64,000 bases of DNA from Asparagopsis taxiformis. Lineage: Eukaryota > Rhodophyta > Florideophyceae > Bonnemaisoniales > Bonnemaisoniaceae. This document shows, in pieces, positions 1-10,509 of the stretch. The notes below the pieces were generated by a model. The model saw nothing but the letters and a program-made list of their open reading frames with translations. It did no database searches and had not been told where the DNA came from. Location of the stretch: assembly GCA_030407315.1 (NCBI GenBank), contig JALQPE010000020.1, positions 1 through 64,000 of the forward strand, read 5' to 3'. Both the position numbers and the translations under genes were made by a program. Positions within the stretch are counted from its first letter, which is position 1. Each line of letters opens with the position of its first letter.

Positions 1-596
1 TCTAGTCAACGCCACATTTACTGCACTAATTTCAACCATCCTCCATTACGCCAAAACTGTTATCAGCAGTGGCTGGATGCGCGGCGCTCCATGCCCCATA
101 CTGTGGGGCATTGATTTCTACATTCAGGTTTGCACTCAGGTGTCCAGCATATGGGTCAACGACGAAAAGTTCTGCGCCAATTAGTCCTTGCGCAATCACA
201 CAAATCCATTACAGCACGAGGTTTGACGTAATATGCGATTGAATCCAATCCTCGGCACTAGAACAAGTGATGAGCAGCGGTTTACATCATCAACGACATG
301 AACAATTCCAGACCCCTCTCCGCTTTGCCACACTTCAACAGCCTCTCTCGTCACAGTACGGCTTGCAAACACATGCCGTGACTGTGCACTAGTCCGCTGT
401 TCGCTCTCGACAACGTCCGTTTCTTCCCTTGCTTGCGAGCCTTGGAGACAAGACATGCAGTACACCACCATACCAACTAATTGCTGAAAAGCTACCCCCA
501 CATATTGACTGTACCGCCTTGTAAACTCCTTCTGCCGTGCACCTCCTTTCCCCTTCGGTTCATCCAAACACTCCACAGTAGTCACTAGCCAAGCAT
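1..596 (-). pseudogene. Possible decayed Ty1/copia-like protease/pre-integrase fragment
   Basis: On the minus strand an open stretch (633-196) followed by a second frame (about 190-20) gives peptides such as SLVLVPRIGFN and then GAELFVVDPYAGHLSAN. These weakly recall the segment downstream of the copia protease (L-V-P-x-x-x-x-N, then the pre-integrase region). The frame changes at about 196. It lies directly outside the left arm of the 30.5-kb inverted-repeat block, while a copia-like gag remnant on the same strand lies directly outside the right arm. I infer both could be halves of one interrupted retroelement. The similarity is weak and this may be ordinary non-coding sequence. Confidence 0.28.
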
Positions 597-1512
597 CGTC
601 TGTGTTCTCGGAAATGGACGCGGACGTCCACAACCTCTAGTACACCTAGTATTACTAGGCGGACGTCCATGTTCTCCAGTATTTTTGGATGTCCGCCTAG
701 AACCGGACGTCCATGCGGTCTAGTACGTCTAGTATTACTAGGACGACATTCATTGTTTCTAGTACCACGGATGTCCCCCTCGGGATGGACTTCCGCCATG
801 TCTATGTCCACCTAGGACGGGCGCCGGTTCAGAAATTCAAAAATTCGACCCCAGAAGTTTCTGCCGCCGTGCTCGACATGGATGTCCGCATCCATCACGG
901 CGACCACTCTATTTTTCCTTGTCGGTCGACTCCAATTTTGTCTTTAATTTTTTCATCCTCTCGCTCACACCCCCTTCCATTTGGTGCTCACCTCCCCCGT
1001 ACTGTACCTCAAACACCCCAATACCACTCTAGAACGCATTTCAGCTACCTATCCCCGCTTCCACGGTGCACACCTCCATTCCATACCTACTTTTCTGCTC
1101 TACCGTACAGATTTCTTATAACCAGTCCTCATACTACCTCAGAATAGGGAAAAACATCCCCTATCCCCTCGACCATGCTTTCCCCCATCACCTTTGCAAC
1201 GTATTGTTCTTCAATACCCTCTCTCCTCTACCTTCAACCCCTCTCCTTCGCCCTCTCCACAAACTTCCCCTGCAGCTTACTCTTCGACCTGCTCCACCCC
1301 TCCCTCCCTCACCTGCTCCATGCCCCCACGCCATCCGCATCTTCGATACCGTATACACCACCACCACCACCACCGGCCCACGCTCCCGCTCCCCCGCCGT
1401 CTCCCCAGAAACCTCCCCGCTCTGAAACACATATCAACCCCCACTTCGCACCCTTCCTCCCACTCCCCCCCTCCAAATACAATAACCCTCTTCTTCCCCA
1501 TCACATCCCCAC

Positions 1513-1830
1513 TCACCACAGCCAGAACAGACGCCACCCCCCTTCCCACCTCTTTCTCCTCACTTTCCTAAAAACCTCTCCTCTCGGGGCCTTCAACCGC
1601 ACCCTCCTACGGTCCCACCTAAACACCTCCTCCGCCCTCACTACCCCAACACCCCGCAGCGTCTCCCCAATCCCCACAATATGATTGTCGGCACTCCTCT
1701 CCGAATCACACTCCAATCTAAACCCGCACTCCGTACATTTCCACTTCCCCCTGTACCATCCCATCCCAAGATTCCATCCACCCCCCACAGAACACATCCT
1801 CATACCACAGAAGAATTTTCTTCCTCTCAT
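1513..1830 (-). CDS. Possible small CxxC protein encoded in left arm
   Basis: An ATG-started frame of 105 codons, rich in Arg, Trp and Gly, with a CTECGFRLEC segment followed by a His, so it could form a small zinc ribbon. The same peptide (WKCTECGFRMECDSERS) is present in the inverted right arm, but there an indel upstream breaks the start. The arms are so similar at the DNA level that conservation is not independent evidence of coding. No family was recognised. It could be a remnant of an element-encoded protein or a chance frame in G-rich DNA. Confidence 0.25.
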   Translation of the reverse strand: MRGRKFFCGMRMCSVGGGWNLGMGWYRGKWKCTECGFRLECDSERSADNHIVGIGETLRGVGVVRAEEVFRWDRRRVRLKAPRGEVFRKVRRKRWEGGWRLFWLW

Positions 1831-2204
1831 ACCTCATCCTTAAAACCTCCATCTCTTCCATGTAAATTTCGATGTAAATATTTTCTCCACTATGCAAACT
1901 CATACATGTATGAGCGTATGCCTTTCCGCTTCGTCAACCCTGAATATTTGTATTCATGTATTCATAAAATGGAGCCACCCACATCCCTATCCCGTTCTGC
2001 AAGCTTTACAAACCACCAGACGCATACTCCACAACTATACAACAAACACTACTCGCTATTTCAGACGGCGCGGTACACAAGTAGCGTAGTCTCAACCTTC
2101 CGTGACGCCTTCCCTGATGCGTAGAAGTGCGAAACACGTCTAGACGTATATCACAAGTGAGCGCGGGAATTTTCGGCACAGGAGATGGTGGGCCACCAAA
2201 TTGA

Positions 2205-2287
2205 TTTTTCGGAAATTTTAGAATTTCTGGGCTGGCCAGCAATGCAATCGAGCTGGACATCCACCGGACGTCCATTTCAGGTTGGTC
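2205..2287 (+). repeat. Partial copy of inner segment of double-palindrome block
   Basis: About 80 bp matching the inner part of the block (AGAATTTCTGGGCTGGCCAG through the GGACGTCC core), without the hairpin half. It precedes a complete block in the left arm; its inverted counterpart is 29343-29420. Confidence 0.8.
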
Positions 2288-2461
2288 GTGAGAGAGTAGG
2301 GCGGGACCACGATGAAACAAGGACCAAGACCTGTCCCTGACGTGTTGAGCCTGAAATCGACCCTTCGTAAGACGCGATTTTGGCTTACAGTTGGTGCTTA
2401 CAGAAGCCAGTGATGACCCTGGTCGGGGCGGCAGCCGGTTCCTGGGGCCGTTGTGGCCAAA

Positions 2462-2675
2462 TTAGACACCTTGATTTGAATTGAAATTTGGGCTATTCTC
2501 AAAAACATGCACATGTGAACATGTTTTTGAGATGGGGGTCTGCCGTACGGCACAATCGACCCGCCCAAATCGATGATTTTTCACAATTTTTTTTCTGCCC
2601 GAAATTTTAGAATTTCTGGGCTCGCCAGCAATGCAATTGAGCCGGACATCCACCAGACGTCCATTCTGGGTTGTT
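2462..2675 (+). repeat. Double-palindrome block, copy 1
   Basis: The block begins with TGATTTGAATTG, then a 34-nt near-palindrome (2498-2531; arms CTCAAAAACATG and CATGTTTTTGAG), then the palindrome TGCCGTACGGCA (2541-2552). It continues through AGAATTTCTGGGCTCGCCAG to a GACGTCC core. It forms the inner end of the 2-kb left arm and overlaps the outer end of the nested 5-kb element. Confidence 0.9.
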
Positions 2676-2965
2676 CGTATGCTGCTCACATCTACGCATT
2701 ACAGCAACCACGCAGGCGGGCCCACTGCTCATACGAAGTGCACGGAGTATGTGCAACATGATGGGTGAGTAGTGTTTGTCGTGAGAAAGTGGGGTGGGAG
2801 TATGCCGAAACAAGGACCAAAACTTCGCCCTGGCGTATTGAGCCTGAGCCTGGAATCGATCCTTCGTGAGATGTGGCTTTGCTTACAGTTGGTGCTTACA
2901 GAAGCCAGCGATGGCCCCGCTCGGGGCGTCGGCTGGCTTCTTTTGGGGCCGTTGTGGCCAGATTA

Positions 2966-3175
2966 GACACCCTGATTTGAATTGAATTTTTGAGCCATTC
3001 TCAAAAACATGCACATGTGAACATGTTTTTGAGATGGGGGTGTGCCGTACGGCACTTTCGACCGCCCAAATCGATATAATTTTGCAATTTTTTCTGACTG
3101 AAATTTTAGAATTTCTGGGCTGGCCAGCAATGCAATTGAGCTGGACATTCACCGGACGTCCATTTCAGGTTGGTC
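2966..3175 (+). repeat. Double-palindrome block, copy 2
   Basis: Complete block with the 34-nt hairpin followed by GTGCCGTACGGCAC, ending in a CCGGACGTCC core. It is the inner end of the left arm of the nested 5-kb element and pairs with the inverted copy at 7045-7250. Confidence 0.9.
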
Positions 3176-3199
3176 GAGTATTGCACATGGATACAGTTT

Positions 3200-3290
3200 T
3201 GCAGCTATTTCTCAGCCCAACATTTTAGAATTTCAGGGCTGACCAGCAATGTAACCGAGCCGGACTTCCACTGGACGTCCATTTCAAGTT
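3200..3290 (+). repeat. Partial block (inner segment only)
   Basis: About 90 bp repeating the CATTTTAGAATTTCAGGGCTG to CTGGACGTCC portion directly after the complete block ending at 3175, giving a short tandem arrangement of inner segments. Confidence 0.75.
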
Positions 3291-3521
3291 AGGCTAGTGC
3301 TGCACATTTGCTCGCATCGCAGCAACTAAGCAAGTGTTGACAGCACCGAGATGCCATGCAGACAAGGGGGAATCGGCTGCAAACGGCTTCCCTGGTCGGC
3401 GGCTGGATGTCTGGATGTGAATGGCTGCAAGCATGGAAATCTTGCTACCGCACAGCGCATACACACTGCAGCAGCACATCACTGACGCATGCGAAAGTTG
3501 GGTGCTGCAGTGCGTGGTTGA

Positions 3522-3602
3522 TTGTGTGTTTGTGTGTTTGTGTGTTTGTGTGTTTGTGTGTTTGTGTGTTTGTGTGTTTGTGTCTTTGTGTCTTTGTGTG
3601 TG
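3522..3602 (+). repeat. GTGTGTTT microsatellite
   Basis: About ten near-perfect 8-bp units (TGTGTTTG, drifting to TGTCTTTG). It generates long shadow frames on both strands (Cys/Val repeats and Thr/His repeats) that should not be read as genes. Confidence 0.9.
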
Positions 3603-4055
3603 TATGACGAACCTTGTGGTATCCCTAGGCGTGCACTGGTACAAAAAGTTTGGACTGCCCCATCGGTCGTACTTTGACGCATTTACATGCATCGGAGAAC
3701 GACCAAGGAGGTAGAGCAGCAATCGCTGTTGGCTGAGCGTCCAAATTGGAGGGCTTGGGGCAATGGTTCTATAGCAGTCATTTATAGGACGCCCACCGTT
3801 GATGACTGAGATCCACGGTGGGTTTAGTATTCATGGTGTTGTCCTGCATTGGCGGACGTCGAAGACGAGTACTTCCAGTGAGCGTCCAAGGTGAACAGCT
3901 CAGCAGAGGATTATGATGTGGATGTGAAGGCATGGATGAGGCCAGCAGGAACGTTTCTGCAAGATGGGCGTGAGTGGGTAAGTGAGCGGGGAGGGGCCGC
4001 TCGGGGCGCTTGGTAGCTTCTGGGGCCGTTGTGGCCAAATTAGAATCAAGCCTAT

Positions 4056-4258
4056 GTCCGGCGGACGTCCTGAATTGCTTTATTTTTTGGGCTATTCTCA
4101 AAAACATGCACATGTGAACATGTTTTTGAGATGGGTGTGTGCCGTACGGCACTTTCGACCGCCCAAATCGATGTATTTTTGCATTTTTTTTCTGACTGAA
4201 ATTTTAGAATTTCTGGGCTCGCCAGCAATGCAATTGCGCTGGTCATTCACCGGACGTC
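4056..4258 (+). repeat. Double-palindrome block, copy 3 (MITE-like)
   Basis: A self-contained copy of about 200 bp starting GTCCGGCGGACGTCC and ending CACCGGACGTC, so its extreme ends are themselves inverted. It has the 34-nt hairpin and the 14-bp palindrome GTGCCGTACGGCAC. It looks like a free-standing miniature inverted-repeat element. Confidence 0.85.
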
Positions 4259-4259
4259 T

Positions 4260-7040
4260 ATATGCGCTCAAGCGATTGCTGTCTGCTTCAAATACCTGAG
4301 ACATTATTGCCCCACACGACATAAAGTCCCCCAACATGCGACGCCCATCAAACATAAACATTTTCATGCTCTTACTACATTCTAGTCGCACACATACATC
4401 CATCTTCAAACACAAACAAAAAATGTCATTTAAACACCACCAGTCCCGCTTCATCGTACGCCAATACCGCCCAGTCGCCCAGCAGACAAGCTAGCCGTGC
4501 AGAAAATAAGCACTGCCATCTACGACGGAAACGACTGGATCTCATCATCGCTCTCAGCATTTCCAACAAGCCCAACATGTTTCCCCTACGTCACCCTGCA
4601 AAACGATACCATAGTATACTTCTGCATTCTCCGTCAATTGCATTCATTCAATCTGCGCAATGAATTCTTCAATCTCGAAGCCGGCCGGGTTTTCTGCCTA
4701 CTAGGCATAGTATAGGATAGTATCCTGCAATAAGGGCATTGGAGAACGTTCTCTAGCAATGGCAACTAAAGCCTTGATGCAACTACACGGTGCAGATTGC
4801 TTCTATCGCTTCTTCAAATCTGTCGACGTTTGCAACATACCATCCATCCGACACATTTCCAAACTAAACTAGACTGTTCATTGACAAACTCGTGTGTAGC
4901 CCCATTTAGACCACTCACCACTGGTATCTGCTGAGTCACCGCGCACTGCCCTGGTGCTCCCTCCTGAATTCGCTTGGGCTGTCTCAATACATTCCGTACT
5001 ATGCCTATGAAGCAGTCCCGTTATGGATCAGCGTTCTGCGTGTTCAGCACATCATCCCCACGTTACCAGAGCTGCAATTTCTCAGCGGTACGGGTATCAT
5101 CAATCCTTAGCACAGATGTGATACAGCAGCCGATGCAGGTCAATTTCTAGACTCTTAATTCTGCACTAAAGAAGGGAGATCGGTATGGAAATTGTCCAGG
5201 CATAACAAAACGCCTGTCCTGCTCTCCTACAGAGCAAGCTCCATCAATCCAGTCGATCAGGAACCTGACCACATGTACTCAGCGTTCGTTCCGGACGCGG
5301 AAAGGGCAAATTGTTGTGTGGCGTTTGCAGATTCAGTCGCAACGGGAAGTGATGAAACTTTCCGCATGGCGTTTGACGGCGGTTTATCTGAGACAGACAT
5401 CGAGCGATCGGTGTTTCTGTCCAGATGAAGCTGGAGATCAATGCCGTATTTGAGCTGATAATTGGAGCAAAGATTTGAAATAAATTTTCTGTGCAAATTT
5501 ACGACGCGACACGGCGGAGGGTGGATAACTCAACGTTAGATGTTATTGGTTGAGCCAACCTTACAAGACCGTACCGACGGCACGCGCAATCATTGATTAA
5601 CCTATTCGCTTATTGCTTGGGGAGCAAAACTGTCCAACGGTCGTACCAAGTTAGACCAACAGACTTTTCCGCAACATCTTGATGGAACGACGTCGGTGCT
5701 CACGAAAGCCTGAGAGCTGCCTTGAGTCGAGGCTTTTGTACGCCGCCTTATCTGTGGTAGTTTCATACTGCGTTGTTTCACCGTTGGACTTGTGCCACGC
5801 ACACTTGGTTCTCTCTCCATACGTACGTGTAGATAAGCTGCGAATTGAGCTACAATAGCATACCAAACTGGAAACCAGTATCTACATGCTTTGTGAGAAT
5901 ATAATGCCTCTTCCTCGAGAAAAGGCCTCCTTCGGAATACAAGATTTCATTCAACCATATCCATCCATCTCCCATCGCTTCAGCATGAAATCATCACCTT
6001 CCATCCATCGCAACGTGCGTCTCTATCCAAACACCGCTCTCCACACATCTCCCTGATCTTTCAGTCCGACCGTACCCGGCGGCGGCCGAGAGTGACGTAC
6101 TGGCCATTGTTAAAAGTATCTGCGACGGCAATGAGCGCATATATTAAATCCTTCTCTATGTGAACACAGACCCTGATTGCCTCTCGTTTGTGGCAGAAAT
6201 CAAACAAACACAAAGCGGTAGGATTTGTCTTGTTCCGACACCTGTCAAACCCCGATGCGCAGCACCAGGTAATCTGAATTGAAGGCGGTCGTATGCGGCC
6301 TGGAGCTCGGAGCCACGGTGCTAAATATGAAACAATACGTTTTGTAACCCCCCTACTGCAACTTGTCCATGCGAGAAGAAAAAGCTACAGATTTTTAGCA
6401 AGTATCGATAGCTACAACAAACCACTGCAACGTTTATTCCAGACTTGTATACATTTTCATTAGCACTTAAATTACCATACACGAATAGTATTGCATTAAA
6501 GATTTTTATGAGAATGACAGGGGTCAGCGGCCGGGTTCCCTCCAGCTCAGCTTGGCTCAGCTCCGGATGCAGATGTGGTGAAGGGAAGAGAGAAAAGTCA
6601 GATATTCTACCATGATCTGATTTGATTTGCAATCCGAGAACTTCTTGACTCCCAAAAGGTGTAAACAGTATCCCTGCATATTGGCATCGACCAAAAGAAC
6701 TGCAGCACTAACTCAATTTTCATTGCAGAGATCAGCACAACGTATTCGTCTTGAGTGTCACAAGTTGCAATTAGATGGCGCTGACTCGAAGCTAGGAGAG
6801 TTGGTAGTTGTGCCGAGTCGGCGTCTTCGGTTTGATCGCTCGTGTAAATATCCAAGCAAAATGGCAGGCAAGGAGATACAAAGCCACGCAACAATCAAGC
6901 TTACCACATTCCCCAGCCAGAATCACCATAGAAATCCTTTCAGTCTGCATCACACAGATCATCTTACGCAGTGCGTGCTGCCCAGGTCGTTATTCGGCCC
7001 TATCCAGAAACACTTTCAGGCCTAGTGCAACCAGTAGATC
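4260..7040. other. Interior of nested element without recognisable genes
   Basis: About 2.8 kb of mixed sequence. The longest open frames (132 aa or less) show no family features, composition bias or start context that would support coding. I see no RNA gene. Confidence 0.5.
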
Positions 7041-7044
7041 TGAA

Positions 7045-7250
7045 ATGGAAATGGACGTCCGGTGAATGACCAGCGCAATTGCATTGCTGGCGAGCCCAGA
7101 AATTCTAAAATTTCAGTCAGAAAAAAATGCAAAAATACATCGATTTGGGCGGTCGAAAGTGCCGTACGGCACACCCCCATCTCAAAAACATGTTCACATG
7201 TGCATGTTTTTGAGAATGGCTCAAAATTCAATTCAAATCAGGGTGTCTAA
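7045..7250 (-). repeat. Double-palindrome block, copy 4 (inverted)
   Basis: Inverted complete copy. It pairs with 2966-3175 as the inner end of the right arm of the nested element, and also closely resembles 4056-4258 in its inner segment (GTCCGGTGAATGACCAGCGC). Confidence 0.9.
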
Positions 7251-7774
7251 TCTGGCCACAACGGCCCCAAAAGAAGCCAGCCGACGCCCCGAGCGGGGCC
7301 ATCGCTGGCTTCTGTAAGCACCAACTGTAAACAAAGCCACATCTCACGAAGGGTCAATTCCAGGCTCAGGCTCAATACGCCAGGGCGAAGTTTTGGTCCT
7401 TGTTTCGGCATACTCCCACCCCACTTTCTCACGACAAACACTACTCACCCATCATGCTGCACATACTACGTGCACTTCGTATGAGCAGTGGGCCCGCCTG
7501 CGTGGTTGCTGTAATGCGTAGATGTGAGTAGCACACGAACAACCCAAAACAGACGTCTGGTGGATGTCCGGCTCAATTGCATTGCTGGCCAGCCCAGAAA
7601 TTCTAAAATTTCTAAAAAGTCAACTTGGTGGCCCATCATCTCCCGTGCAGGAAACTCTCGCACTCATTTCTGATATACGTTTTGACGTGTTTTTTACTTT
7701 TACATATCAGGAAAGGCGTTACGGAAAATTGGGACTACGGCACTTGTGAGCCGCAACGTCTGAGATAGTGAGTA

Positions 7775-8300
7775 GAGTTTTTTGTATAGTATTTATATTG
7801 TATTCTAAATGTGCGTTCGAGACCTCGTTTGTAATGTTCTCGTGGTTTTGTGGGTATCAGTTTTGTGCTCACTTCTGGCAGCCCAATGGTGGAATGTACC
7901 TGAGCGATCAGTCATCACCTACTGCTAGGTCACACATTTTTCTGGCAACGTGTGCATGGAAGGACGAATGACCGCCGTAGGAGATGGATTTTCAATTAAT
8001 TCATTTAAAATAATAAAATTATATTAATTGCGAACTTCATGGAATAAGTTTGTGCTTTACAGTGGATATTACAGGGATCATTTAAGGGAAGCAAATGGAT
8101 TGTGATATATATGATTATACCATTTCGATGTTCTCGATCCGGATCTCATCATTCGGGAGTTCAGAGACCATGGCTTGGGCCATTATTAATCTCAATACCG
8201 GCGATGATATGGAGTATGCACAGCAGGACTTAAGCTGACGTTGAAAGCTGTCCAGTCGACGCCGCAGGTTACACTTCTCCGCCGTCACTGACTGAGGTTC
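7775..8300. other. AT-rich spacer, no recognised feature
   Basis: Between the nested element and the segment array. It includes an AT-rich stretch around 7995-8120 and no convincing coding frame. A promoter for the downstream array could lie here, but I cannot point to one. Confidence 0.4.
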
Positions 8301-8329
8301 TTTGGCCGTGTTTCCTTTGTTTGGTGTAG

Positions 8330-9720
8330 AGGATAGAACGACGGTGAGTATGCCAGTTTGGAGAGTATGCAGCGAGGAAAGCGTGTGTTTTGAGTCGTAC
8401 TGTTGTCGTTGATGCGATATTGATTCATTAGAAGCTTCGTGAGTCATGGTTTGCATGTTGTGAACGATGGGAGGCAGGTAAGTAAGTGAGTCTCGCGGGT
8501 GTGCAATAAGGGATGCATTGGTTTTTAGTCTGACTGTTCTGGTTCATTTTGATGTTGTATAGGTGGTGCAGGAATAGTGATGACGTAAGGTAAGTTTCAT
8601 TGAGCTTAAAGACGGGTTTCGCGATGAAATGGAATGCTAACTACATTTTTTCGTTGCACGATTTGTGACTTATTGGTTGTATTGTGTGCATGATGCAACG
8701 AGATGAAGAGGTTAAGTGCGTCCTGAGGGTATGAAGCGAGGGAAGTGTTTGTTTTGAACTTGACTGTCGTCTTTTATGCAATATTTATTTATTGGGAGCT
8801 TAGTGAGTCATGGTGCATATTTGCTGAAGGGTGGAAGGGAGGTAGGCGAGCATTTAAGGGGTGCAGTGAGTGGAATGTGGGTTTGGAGTCTGACTGCTGT
8901 GGTTGATGTTGATTTTGTGTAGGTGATTCTGGAATGGTGATGACGGAAGGTAAGTTACATTGAGCGCCTAGTTAAGTTGCGCGAAGATATGGAATGCTGA
9001 CTACATTTTTTTGTACAATTTTTGACTTATGGTTTCTATTGTGTGCAGGATACAACGAGGGTAAGTGAGTTCTGAGGGTATGCAGCGAGGGAAGCATGGG
9101 TTTTCAGTCCGACTGTTGTTGTTGTTGATTTCGATTTTTTGTAGGTGATGCAGGAATGGTGATGACGGAAGGTAAGTTGTATTGAGCGCCCAGTCCGGTT
9201 GTGCGAAGATGTGGAATGTTGACTTCATTTGTTGGTTGTGTGATTTTCGACTTTTGGTCTGTATTGTGTGTAGAATGAAACGAGGGTAAGTGAGTTCTGA
9301 GGGTATGCATCGAGGGAAGTGTTTGTTTCGAATCTGACTATTGCAGTTGATGCGATATTTATTCATTGGAAGCTTATCCAGTCATGGTGTGTATTGTGCC
9401 CAGCGAAGGAAAGTGCGGAAGTTTTGAGAGTATGCTGAGAGGGACATGTGGGTTTTGAGTCCGACTGTTGTTGTTGATTTCGATTTTGTGTAGGTGATGC
9501 AGGAATGGTGATGACGGAAGGTAAGTTTCATTGAGCGCCAGGATGTGTTTTGCGAAGATATGGACTGCTGACTTTGATTATTCATTGCAAGGTTTTTGGA
9601 TCATGGTTTGTATTGTGTGTAGGATGCATGAGAGGTAAGCAAGGGATTTTCTAAGATATCTGTCGTGGTAAGCGTTGCTTTTGAATCTGACTGTTGGGGT
9701 TGATGTTTTGTATGTGATGC
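8330..9720 (+). repeat. Tandem array of splice-site-bounded micro-exon-like segments
   Basis: Four copies of a 27-nt segment (8563-8589, 8923-8949, 9145-9171, 9494-9520) each follow TAG and are immediately followed by GTAAGT. Three 12-nt segments (9049-9060, 9274-9285, 9623-9634) each follow a CAG or TAG and precede GTAAG. Spacing between the 27-nt copies alternates near 359, 222 and 349 bp, a higher-order unit of about 570-580 bp. Joined, 27+12 = 39 nt keeps frame and gives DAGMVMTEGYNEG from the best copy. The 8563 copy has TAA and the 9274 copy TGA in that frame, so the array as a whole is not a clean coding sequence. A degenerate fifth 27-nt segment lies near 9714. Confidence 0.6.
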
Positions 9721-10072
9721 AGGAGTGGTGAAGCAGGAACGGCAGGACTCAGGGAGAGTGAAGAAGGGATCTAGGAAGATGGGGAATGAAGCTGTGAGGT
9801 GTTTCTGGTATGTGTATCTTTTCGGGCATACGATAGAAGTAAGAGTGGGTTTCAAGTCGTGTAAGATTTTGCTGACCATGTTCGTGTTCGATGTCTTGAT
9901 GATTTAATGGGCTGGAGTGGTGTCGAGGAAAGCGGGGATGGTATTGGGAAGGAGCGGATTTTTTGTAATCTAGGTCGTGAGGGTTCTTGAAGTATGTGCG
10001 GATGGTGGTGCATGGCGTTCGGATGGTAGGGAGAACGGGATAGTGAGGGAGATGGGTGATCGACGGTATGCT

Positions 10073-10213
10073 GACAGGTATTCTGTATTCTGGCTGGATA
10101 CGTATTCCATATTCTAGCTGGATACATATTCCGTATTCTGGCTGGATACGTATTTCCTATTCTAACCGGGTATTTATTTCCAATTCTGACCAGATATGTA
10201 TTTCCTATTCTAG
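10073..10213 (+). repeat. 24-bp tandem repeat, about six units
   Basis: Units built on GGCTGGATACGTATTCC, drifting toward the right end. It produces an 8-aa shadow repeat (GWIRIPYS-like). It lies a short distance before the 43-bp repeat and the element terminus at 10641. Confidence 0.8.
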
Positions 10214-10337
10214 AGAGACGTATTGTATACCAGCAGTTTCGTAAATGAGAGAATAAACTACGGTCCGATATGGGCCCTTAATTTACCATCCGCTGGAATT
10301 TCTTCCCTCCCGGTTTTCGCTGATATATTGTATACTG

Positions 10338-10509
10338 GATGTCGGGTCCTAGGATCCCGCCAAACGTACTAGAGAAACTGGATGTCGGGTCCAAGTACTC
10401 CGCCGAACGTACTAGAGAAAGTGGATGTCGGGTCATAGTATTCCGCCGAACGTACTAGAGAAAGTGGATGTCGGGTTCTAGTATTCCGCCGAACGTACTA
10501 GAGAAAGTG
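10338..10509 (+). repeat. 43-bp tandem repeat, four units
   Basis: Four head-to-tail units (starts at 10338, 10381, 10424, 10467), each running from GATGTCGGGT to CGTACTAGAGAAAGTG. They are followed by GGACGTCCGC and lead into the terminus at 10641. The motifs (CTAGTA, CGTACTAGA, GGACGTCC) also occur at the outer ends of the 2-kb arms, so these are probably subterminal repeats of the same element family. Confidence 0.85.

Larger units (their letters stand above)
597..2640 (+). repeat. Left arm of long inverted repeat
   Basis: Matches 28983-31074 in inverted orientation. In the stretch compared by eye (about 760-960 against 30700-30930) there are only a few substitutions. The outer 250 bp contain several short subrepeats built on CTAGTA and GGACGTCC. 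The middle (about 1000-1700) is C-rich on this strand, which produces long proline-rich shadow reading frames. The inner end carries a partial unit at 2205-2287 and a complete double-palindrome block at 2462-2675. Confidence 0.85.
2605..7612. mobile_element. Nested ~5-kb inverted-repeat element
   Basis: The arms 2605-3175 and 7045-7612 are inverted copies of about 570 bp with few differences. Each contains a Gly/Trp-rich-looking stretch and one double-palindrome block. Between the arms lie another block (4056-4258) and about 2.8 kb in which I recognise no gene. Outside the right arm, 7612-7770 matches 2060-2220 in inverted orientation, so this element sits beside or inside copies of the larger arm sequence. 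It is likely a non-autonomous member of the same repeat family. Confidence 0.65.

Noticed and set aside
1066..1684. Several overlapping proline-rich frames
   Set aside because: They arise from C-rich repeat DNA in the long arm, overlap in multiple phases, and the inverted arm shows indels that break them.
2498..2531. CRISPR-like repeat
   Set aside because: Hairpin-bearing blocks are hundreds to thousands of bases apart with no regular spacers, and the genome is eukaryotic.
3356..3722. Cys/Val and Thr/His repeat proteins on both strands
   Set aside because: Shadows of the GTGTGTTT microsatellite.
8115..8456. 113-codon minus-strand gene
   Set aside because: It is antisense to the start of the micro-exon-like repeat array and includes repeat spacer sequence.
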